From the NCBI GenBank assembly GCA_014904985.1, contig MU129067.1, positions 24,540 through 88,539 on the forward strand: 64,000 bases of DNA. Direction: 5' to 3'. Position numbers and translations under genes: made by a program. Position 1 is the first letter of the stretch. Each line of letters starts with the position of its first letter. The notes beneath the pieces were generated by a model. The model was not told the origin of the DNA. It saw nothing but the letters and a program-made list of their open reading frames with translations, and did no database searches. This stretch comes from Hydnum rufescens UP504 (lineage: Eukaryota; Basidiomycota; Agaricomycetes; Cantharellales; Hydnaceae). Of this stretch, positions 56,929 to 64,000 are shown in pieces.

Positions 56929-58801
56929 TCAGAGCAATGCTGCAGCGGAAAGATTATCACGAAGAGTAATACTGGAAAAGCAAAAGAAACACGAGGAAGA
57001 GAGCGGGTCAGCCATGATGCACACGTCCCGCGTAGGTGTCCTCGCACAAAGGATAGAAAGGAAAGAGGCTGAATGGAATTTAAAAAGGAAAAAAAAATAG
57101 AGATACGCACTCTGAGTGGTAATGAATGGACGGGGCAAATCATGATGGACAATTAATACGGGATACAAACAGTACTGGGGGACGAAATACCTTCAACGGC
57201 AACTAGGACTACTTGGAGCATCGCAGTATCTGTCGCATTCGTGAAACTGGGGTAGGAGTAAAGTAAGGATCGCCCCATCGATGGCCTAGGAGGGACTCAC
57301 TGAGTATACACATCGCGGTTTACAAGGCGATTGGATTTGTTGCTGAGTCGAACGAATCTTTTCTGAAAGTACTCGCAACCTTTGACCGGGTCCTTCGGTG
57401 GACCATCATAATCCTGCAACAGCAGTATTGGGTGAGGCTAGAAGCCTGGGCCAAAACTAAAGGAATATACCCACCGGGAATGTGTGTTTGATATCAGAGT
57501 GCTGCAATTTCTCCTCGAACAAGTCTGTTTTGTTCAAAAACAATATCTACAAGCCAATGGGTCATATGAGGGGCCATGGTGCGGGATGGTTTGAAGGCTG
57601 TGATGCCCACCAGTGCCGTATTAGTAAACCATTGTGAATGACATATGGAATCCCAGATGGCCATGGCGTCCTGCATCTGATTCTGCAGATATGAACTTTA
57701 TTGTTAATAATGGACAAACGTGCGGAAGTAAACACTTCATACCGCATCCTTGTCTTCGATCAAACATTGGTCGTACCCACTCAGACTAACCAAAAACAAG
57801 ATAGAGGTGACGTCTTGGAAGAAATTGATCCACTTTCGGCGTTCGGATTTTTGTCCACCAACGTCAATCATATGCATCTCACGGCCGCGAAGGTGGAAGA
57901 CAGTTTCGGTCATCCCTGTCGTCCGTGCTCGGCAATGAAAAATATCCTAATTGAGAAGAAGGGATCAGTAAGATAGATAAGGGGTCTGGGAGGAGATGCA
58001 AACATGATTGTTCGGAATAAAATCGGGGTCAAAAAATCGTGGCAAGGCATTATAAAAACTGTGGACATGCAATTAATCCTCGGTTAAGAGCCGTGGAGAT
58101 TGTCTTACTAAGGTAAGCTGCGTGTAGGACGATCCGATCAGTGAATGCATGAAGAATAGGAGAGAGAGACAAACTTGTCGGGAAGAGCAGCTTCGTTGGC
58201 TCGTGCATATGATTGCTTTACATACTTGTCGTTCCACAAAGCGGTGAGAGCTGGGAGGAGTTCCGGAGGAAATGGGTCGCCCTCGCAAATATTATACTGC
58301 TTGATAAGCGCACGAATATGTGGCTGGATGAAAAGGGGTAATATGATGAAGGGGAAGCGATAGTCGAAGTCGGAACTTACTACATTCTTTTCTTCCACCT
58401 GCAGTTCGAAATCTGTCATTGCATCGAGAATCTCACGGAGGCCATCGACGATGTTGCCAAATGTGATTTGCCGGTAGGATTCCAGCTCAGACTTGGTCCA
58501 AGGCTTCTTATGAATCACCCGCATTTGCTGGATTGGCGGTCATGAGTGCCCAGGCCGGCTAAGATGAGAGACCAATCGGCACACCTTTATTACAGTAGAT
58601 TTGCCCGAGTCACCGGCGCCGAGCAACAGTATGCGAGCGATCTTCTCCTCCTTCTGCCTTGCCTGCGGACAGTTGCCCGATGAGGGAGTAGACACTGGAG
58701 TGTCAGCAGCGACTGACCTCTTTCAAAACCTTTTCAGCCTCTCTATGATTCTTCACGTCTTCGGTAGACGCGCTCAGGCCCGATGAGACGCACAAGCCCA
58801 T
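56929..58801 (-). CDS. heterotrimeric G protein alpha subunit
   Basis: ATG at 58801 gives MGLCVSSGLSASTEDVKNHR; Gly2 and Cys4 are the myristoylation and palmitoylation sites. Then ARQKEEKIARILLLGAGDSG with KSTVIK (P-loop, G1), QMRVIHKKPWTKSELESYRQ, NIVDGLREILDAMTDFELQV, HIRALIKQYNICEGDPFPPE, LLPALTALWNDKYVKQSYAR and NALPRFFDPDFIPNN. Next, ARTTGMTETVFHLRGREMHM contains the conserved switch I Arg-Thr-Thr-Gly, followed by IDVGGQKSERRKWINFFQDV (switch II, DVGGQ). A TDLFEEKL-type segment holds the guanine-binding NKTD region, then FTNATDTAMLQVVLVAVE and the C-terminal RDNLSAAALL. Transmits signals from GPCRs such as pheromone or nutrient receptors. The last junction (VAVE to SITLRDNL) does not close in phase by one base. 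Confidence 0.94.
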
Positions 58802-61017
58802 CCTTCTGCCGCCTAGAGTTAGTGAACTAGCCGAGGGTGAGGGACGCTAGAGTTTGGGAGTAATAGATATCGAGTGAGTCCCCTGTCCAGTGAGCGCAGT
58901 ATACAAGAACAGAGCGAAGAGGAAAGATGTGAGAACGGAGAAGAAGAAGAAGGCGGGGCTAAGGTATCATCTCAATTCAATTCGCCCTTGGCAACCGCAT
59001 CTCTATACTCAACGCCGCGAGGACTAGTATTCTGATCGAATGAGATTTTCTCCAGATCCATCGGGAGGTGGCCACGGCCACCACACTGATCCTCTCCCAG
59101 CGGCCCTGTGAGGACCCAGCCCTTCGTTCGTTTTTGTGGTAAATTCCTGAATAATCATGCTTCCCACCCAATGACCAACCGCCTAGCTTTCTGTGGGCTG
59201 TCGGGGTAAGGCTAAATAGATTCAAATATTGCTCACGAACATAACCCAAGGGTGGCGTCCACGAGTACACCCTCAAAGAGGCTCGGCTAGCTCTCTCCAA
59301 CGGGCGATCCGCCTTCTGCCCAGGGCAATCTCTCTTGTGAATCCGAACACAAGGCTGTGTAAATTGTACAATTACGACGACGGCTCGTCTGATCCTGCCT
59401 TTCGCTTCGATTTCTCACAGGGAGCGCCCAACAGCGTCAAGTTTTTCGGATCGACCTTTTTTGTTTTAAATCTCATACCGGGCCCGGGCCCATGGCGATA
59501 AGATTTGCTCCATTGATGCGATCATCAAAATTAAAATTATATATATGAAACGCTGCTGCCCTTTCCTAAGTTGTGTCAGTCTATGAAGACCATCAGACTA
59601 TTGGCTAGTGCGATCCTGCTGCCCGAGCCTCTTCGGCAATTGCCCGTAGTTGCCCCGGCTCTCTCGGCACTCTCCAGTTCCGACGAGGACCCCGGAAATA
59701 GCTCGCCTGGAAATTTTGACGGTTGAATATTTCCTCGTCTGAGATTTGGGTTAGTAGGGTCGCTCTACCCGTTAATGGGTGTAGGCTACAAGATTTCATT
59801 CTAGACCTGTAATATGAGATATAAAGTATGTTATTGGACTTAGTATCATTGGGAACGTTTGATTTATTATTTGTTTTTAAGCCTAAAGGCTTCCCTTTTG
59901 GTCAAACTCGCGACCAGGGGCCTGGCGCCCAAATATTGTCGGAGACTAGCATGAGGGAGGTGAAGCAGCCGAATTGGCTTATATGCGAGTGGCTTTGGGT
60001 AGTCTTTCACCCACCTTATAAATCACTTTTTTTGGCGCGTTTGGCGACGATATCTGGAGCTACGACGACTGTCGAGGTGATTTACTCCATTTTGAGCCTG
60101 GTAGAGTCGTCGAGCTTGTGTTCTATGGAACTACCAGGGGGAGACCGTACTTAAGCGTTCTATTCGAAAATAAACTACAAATTTCGGGGAGGCGATCTGG
60201 GTACAGTATTTGTAAATACTTCGATAGCAGACATACCTTACCATTTATATAATGTACATGCGTGCTAACGGTCGCTACTCTGGTGCAGGGGGAGGCATTA
60301 CTTGCTTTTGCTGCTAACATGCGGGCCCCTTTGCTTGCGGTCACACATGACCCTCCAGTAACTTTCCTGCGTACTTGTTCCGTGAAGCATCACGAGCCCA
60401 ACCTTACGTCGCTAAAATTAATAGATATCATCGGTGGCCCTTGCATCCCCTATATGAGATCTAAACAAGAGTATTGCAGTGCTGGTGGTGTTGGTTCCCA
60501 ATAGCATAATATACCTGAGTGATCCCAGCAGTTACTTATTGCAGGACACGGGTAGGGCAAATATATATGGAGATCCCCTTTCACCAAGGTGGGCCACACA
60601 CGCATCACGCAAATTCATTTCCGGGTGCCAGAATGCTTAACTGATCACTCCGCTAATTTCATCGATCTACAGTTTTACCATAACGATAACGCCGAATGCC
60701 CAAACTTGGACGAGTTTCACTTTTGGCAAACAGTGTTGCTACTGTGCTGTGTAGTCATGGAACGGACTTGTGTACCAGCTGTAACATGAGCAATGGAATG
60801 GGCGGATGGAGCCCATTTTTTCGTGGATCCATGCCTATTCAGTTTCATATCGGCGCAATTGCTCTCGTGAGATCTATCATTAATCGCGGGAAAAGCTATT
60901 TCAGGGGTCCTATCATCCTCGTACCTGAACAATAAGATCCGCATAGCCACTAGCCATATGGCTAACAGGTAACCAAACTACAACAAACGAATGGAGAGAA
61001 ACAAACAAATGGCATCT
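58802..61017. other. 2.2-kb region without a recognised gene
   Basis: 5' of G-alpha (58802-58980, with AG-rich stretches) and 3' of the F-box gene. A 64-codon minus-strand ORF with a true ATG (59605-59799; includes RRNWRVPREPGQLRAIAEEA) is the best small-gene candidate, but there is no domain or context to support it. A plus-strand ORF at 59828-60154 is hydrophobic/aromatic without domain. Confidence 0.35.
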
Positions 61018-62030
61018 TTAATCATCAAGTCCCTCCCAACCGCCTTTATCTCTTCCACCACCGATCTTGTTTTTCGTCTTGGCCTTCCGCCCACCAAGTT
61101 CCTTGTACATCTCACGCATCTCCACCTTGCCCAGTCCCCCAGATCCTCCGAGCGCAGTGCTATTTTCTTGGGCCCATCGCTCTTCTCTAATCTCTCTGGG
61201 AGTGCTGTACCCCGATGACATCGCAGGTGGCGTCGCATATCCATACCGTGATATCGAGCCGTCCAAGGATGCTCGCTCACGGGCCGTCTTCATGTATATC
61301 TTCCGCTGATTATGCATAAAAACGGGAAGGCACGGGCATATTAGCTGACTTAATCCAAGTCGTCCTTGGCTAAGCTCTGTTAAACGTTACCTACCCAATT
61401 CTCTTTTGACTCCCGCCGGGTCCATTTGCCCGTTGGGAGCGTATTGTCATTAAGCTCTACCTTGCGATAATGCTGGAACCACACTATAAGCGAGGAATGA
61501 GGTCGGCAAAAGGTGCAAGCGCATCCCAAGGACGGTGTGGTGGGTACGCACGATAATTCAAACTTTGGCTTTTATTCCACTTGACCGATACTCTAGAGGT
61601 GCCGGCGAGATCTTTGACCGAAAGTTGGGCGAAGATGCGCTGCGTAAGGTCGGTAGGAAGCACTCTAAGGGGGTCCGTTTTTGAGCGCTTTGGGGAGTCT
61701 AGGGAAGACAGATGTAACATGCGCGGCGGTCGTCGCGTAGTTGCTCCTGTTCGTGTGGGTGATGCGGATCGCGAGATCTGACGCGAGCCACCGCCTCCCG
61801 GTGTCCCTGGCATGGAGATCTCACCAGGGAGAGAACTCAAGATGGGGGAAAACATCATCTTTGGGGGCGGCACATACCACATTAATAAGCTCATCGTCGC
61901 TGCTGTCGTCCTTTTGTAGATTACGCCGCCGGGTGAGGTCATCCGGTCCTGTTAGACGCGACAATCTGGCGGAAATCTGGTCCACGGCGCTTGGTAGCGT
62001 TGGTTTTAACACGTCGTGCAGGAGCGACAT
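61018..62030 (-). CDS. F-box protein
   Basis: ATG at 62030 gives MSLLHDVLKPTLPSAVDQIS and ARLSRLTGPDDLTRRRNLQK. A Ser/Pro-rich region (SASPTRTGATTRRPPRMLHL) precedes the F-box: DPLRVLPTDLTQRIFAQLSV, KDLAGTSRVSVKWNKSQSLN. Then WFQHYRKVELNDNTLPTGKW and TRRESKENW, and a last exon RKIYMKTARERASLDGSISR with a basic Gly-rich end (KNKIGGGRDKGGWEGLDD). The F-box docks to Skp1 in SCF ubiquitin ligases. No WD40 or LRR follows, so the substrate-binding part is unclear. Confidence 0.82.
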
Positions 62031-62351
62031 GGTGTCACTAGGGTTTGTTCGAGAAATAGCAGTGTTTTTCGATGTCTCACAAAGACTTTAAGAAAAGGTC
62101 GGATCCAGAGTAAGCTTGCGCCAGGACTCAGAGACCCACGGAAAGAGAAACTACCAGGCTTCTAGATTCTTCTCGATCTTTCGCAGCTACTGCAAAATAT
62201 TGTTGGATTATGTCAAGATGTTCAGTTGGAGACCAAGAACCGGAATTACCCGGAACGGGCGCTTAGCTCCACCCGCTCAATTCAGCATGATGATTAACGA
62301 TGTGCGAGATAACATACGCATTTTATTGGGACACAACATAAGCAACTGCGT
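62031..62351. other. intergenic between F-box gene and TRM2-like gene
   Basis: Promoter of the F-box gene and short 3' region of the methyltransferase gene. No gene or repeat is seen. Confidence 0.4.
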
Positions 62352-64000
62352 CTATCGTCTACGCAGTACAGCGACGCTCTCCACATGAGCTGTCTGCGGG
62401 AACAAGTCGAATCCACGAAGACTCTCGAGGACATACTTTGTGCCCTCACCGCTTGCTTCCGTCTTCCTCAACAACATCCCGACGTCCCTCGCCTGCGTAT
62501 GGACATTACAACTTACGTACACCAGCACAGCAGGCCCGAATTTAACCACTTGGTCAATGAAACTCTCGTCGCACCCTTTCCGAGGCGGATCGATCACGAC
62601 GACCGTATCCTGGGGAGGGAAAGTCTCCGAGGAGGATAAGAGTACAGATGCAAATATGTCCTCGGACTTTCCAGCGTGGAACGCGTGTTTGGACTCTGGG
62701 AGGCCATTGAGTGCCAGGTTGTGCTTAGCAGCGCGGATGGAGGCTGCGTCTATTTCTATGCCCGCTACATGCGCGAAGTAAGGTGAGAGTGTGAGTGAGA
62801 AGAGACCTGATCCACAGTATGTATCGACCAGGTGCGTAGGCGCGCGCGGTGATTGTGAATCAGGCACGGAAGCACCTTCTGCGGCGGCATTGATCAACAA
62901 GGGAGGGGAGAATATCGCATCTCGAACGTAAGAGGTGAGCGGCTCCAAAATGGAGTTGTTGTTCTGAAAGAAAGATCCGGCAGGAAACTCAAAGAGGGTG
63001 GAACCCACTCGCTCGCGCACTTGAGCTTTATGCGACGTAATACATATATGTTCGTCATGATTTGGGGCTGTGGCCGGTTTCCCATTTGAAGCGATAGCAT
63101 CTACCGGATCTTTTGGTGGAATGACTAAGGAATCACGGAGCAGAAGGGTCGCCCCTCGTTTGTAAGTGGATATGGAGCTAAATTGATCTACTGAGTAATC
63201 CATACATAGGACACGTTTGAGACTCCACTGACCGTTTTACCTCATCCCGTGTCGCCGGAAGTTCTTGGTTGAGGACTTCAGTCGCTATTGGGCACTCCTG
63301 ACCAGTACAATCGGATTCCTCAATCCTCGCTTCAAAAATTTGACTAAATTAACGAACCTCGATATCCATAACGCTTCGTCGACCTTTCTGATCAAATCCT
63401 ATTCGAACTTCCCAGTCCTTGGATTTAGCCCCAGACTTGGGCGGTACATCAAAGTGGGGTGTTATTTTGGTGCGATACCCATATTGCTTTGGTGAGGCAA
63501 TAGTGGGTAGGACAGATGGGACGACGATGGATTCTAGGCCCGAAAATGACTCATACGCCTTTTCGACCACCCGTTTTTTCAGTTCTAATTGAGTTTCATA
63601 CGAGAGCATCTAATAGCAACAGAATGCAGAGCTATCGAGGAATGATAGACCATGCTTGGAATGAAATATTATATACCTGGTATTGACATCCCCCGCAAGC
63701 CCCGAAATACTTGCATTTCACTCGCGAGTCGTCCCGTAATGGGTTATTTGGAGCAATAACAGATATCAAGTCTCCATACGAGTGCATTTTTCCATGCCGA
63801 TATACCCTCGCTCGGATAGTCTCTCCTGGGAGTGCGAAGGGCACCATCACAACCCAGGGAGGATATGGGCTGGGAAGCAGAGACATAGACTCCCCTGAAG
63901 GCGCGGATTCAGCATTGAGTTCTCTGAAAGGACCGAAGGGATATGTACCATTCGAGCTCAACTCTGAGACGACCAGTTCTATTTCATCGTAGAGAGGCAT
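62352..64000 (-). CDS. tRNA (uracil-5-)-methyltransferase TRM2-like, 5' end cut by window
   Basis: SAM-dependent methyltransferase of the TrmA/RlmD/TRM2 group, making m5U54 in tRNA. From the right edge inward: ELVVSELSSNGTYPFGPFRE, WVVMVPFALPGETIRARVYR (TRAM-like), KCKYFGACGGCQYQ (three Cys of a 4Fe-4S-type cluster, CX5CX2C), then YETQLELKKRVVEKAYESFS, SPKQYGYRTKITPHFDVPPK and KDWEVRIGFDQKGRRSVMDI. The last exon has TLFEFPAGSFFQNNNSILEP, HLVDTYCGSGLFSLTLSPYF (SAM motif I), VAGIEIDAASIRAAKHNLAL, DTVVVIDPPRKGCDESFIDQ, and the catalytic Cys region LVYVSCNVHTQARDVGMLLR. It ends GFDLFPQTAHVESVAVLRRR at 62352. An ATG at 63998-64000 may be internal; the true start is probably beyond the edge. Confidence 0.9.

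Overview
The window is nuclear DNA from a filamentous fungus, most likely a basidiomycete (Agaricomycetes). The evidence is many short GT-AG introns (mostly 45-75 nt), very small exons, compact divergent promoters, and a typical fungal gene set: a CHS7-type chitin synthase chaperone, a PCL-type cyclin, a meiotic SPO22/ZIP4-type protein, a G-alpha subunit and a YFH7-type kinase. There are no bacterial-style operons and no CRISPR array. I could not identify any tRNA or rRNA gene.

Layout. 1-4.3 kb is a repeat island: an LTR-like block, two related hairpins lying 3.2 kb apart, and between them a very large imperfect palindrome (985-2910) with a partial third copy of one arm end. 4.3-25.5 kb is gene-dense: an unrecognised five-exon gene, a PUS3/DEG1 tRNA pseudouridine synthase, an RNF126/115-like RING E3, a U1A/U2B'' spliceosomal protein, a 12-TM MFS transporter, adenosine kinase, a coiled-coil protein, branched-chain aminotransferase, an NFKBIL1-like protein and a ChaC gamma-glutamylcyclotransferase. 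A Copia-type LTR remnant and an 84-bp dispersed repeat sit between the transporter and adenosine kinase. 25.5-28.9 kb is poorly coding.

28.9-36.1 kb carries a YFH7-like kinase, a GT25-like glycosyltransferase, CHS7 and a PCL-type cyclin. 36.1-40.8 kb is a gene desert with simple repeats. 40.8-64 kb holds SPO22/ZIP4, SWC2/VPS72 (YL1), a PA-domain RING protein, a multi-pass membrane protein, an L51/S25/CI-B8-fold mitochondrial protein, a CNNM/MAM3 transporter-like protein, RTF2, a G-alpha subunit, an F-box protein and a TRM2-type tRNA methyltransferase cut by the right edge.

The genes do not form one pathway; they are mostly housekeeping (tRNA modification, splicing, chromatin, purine and branched-chain amino acid metabolism, signalling, cell wall). 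There is no convincing biosynthetic cluster or defence system. The most notable observations are the giant palindrome, the 84-bp repeat shared by the U1A promoter and a site 4 kb away, two probable GC-AG introns, a 20-nt microexon, and many one-base frame breaks in universally conserved proteins. The firm frame breaks all lie between about 6 and 20 kb, so either the sequence is poorly polished there or several of these alleles are decaying.

Exon boundaries were placed by eye from splice motifs, reading phase and protein family memory. Where phases close exactly (CHS7, cyclin, GT25, YFH7-like, the L51/S25 protein) they are reliable; elsewhere they are approximate.
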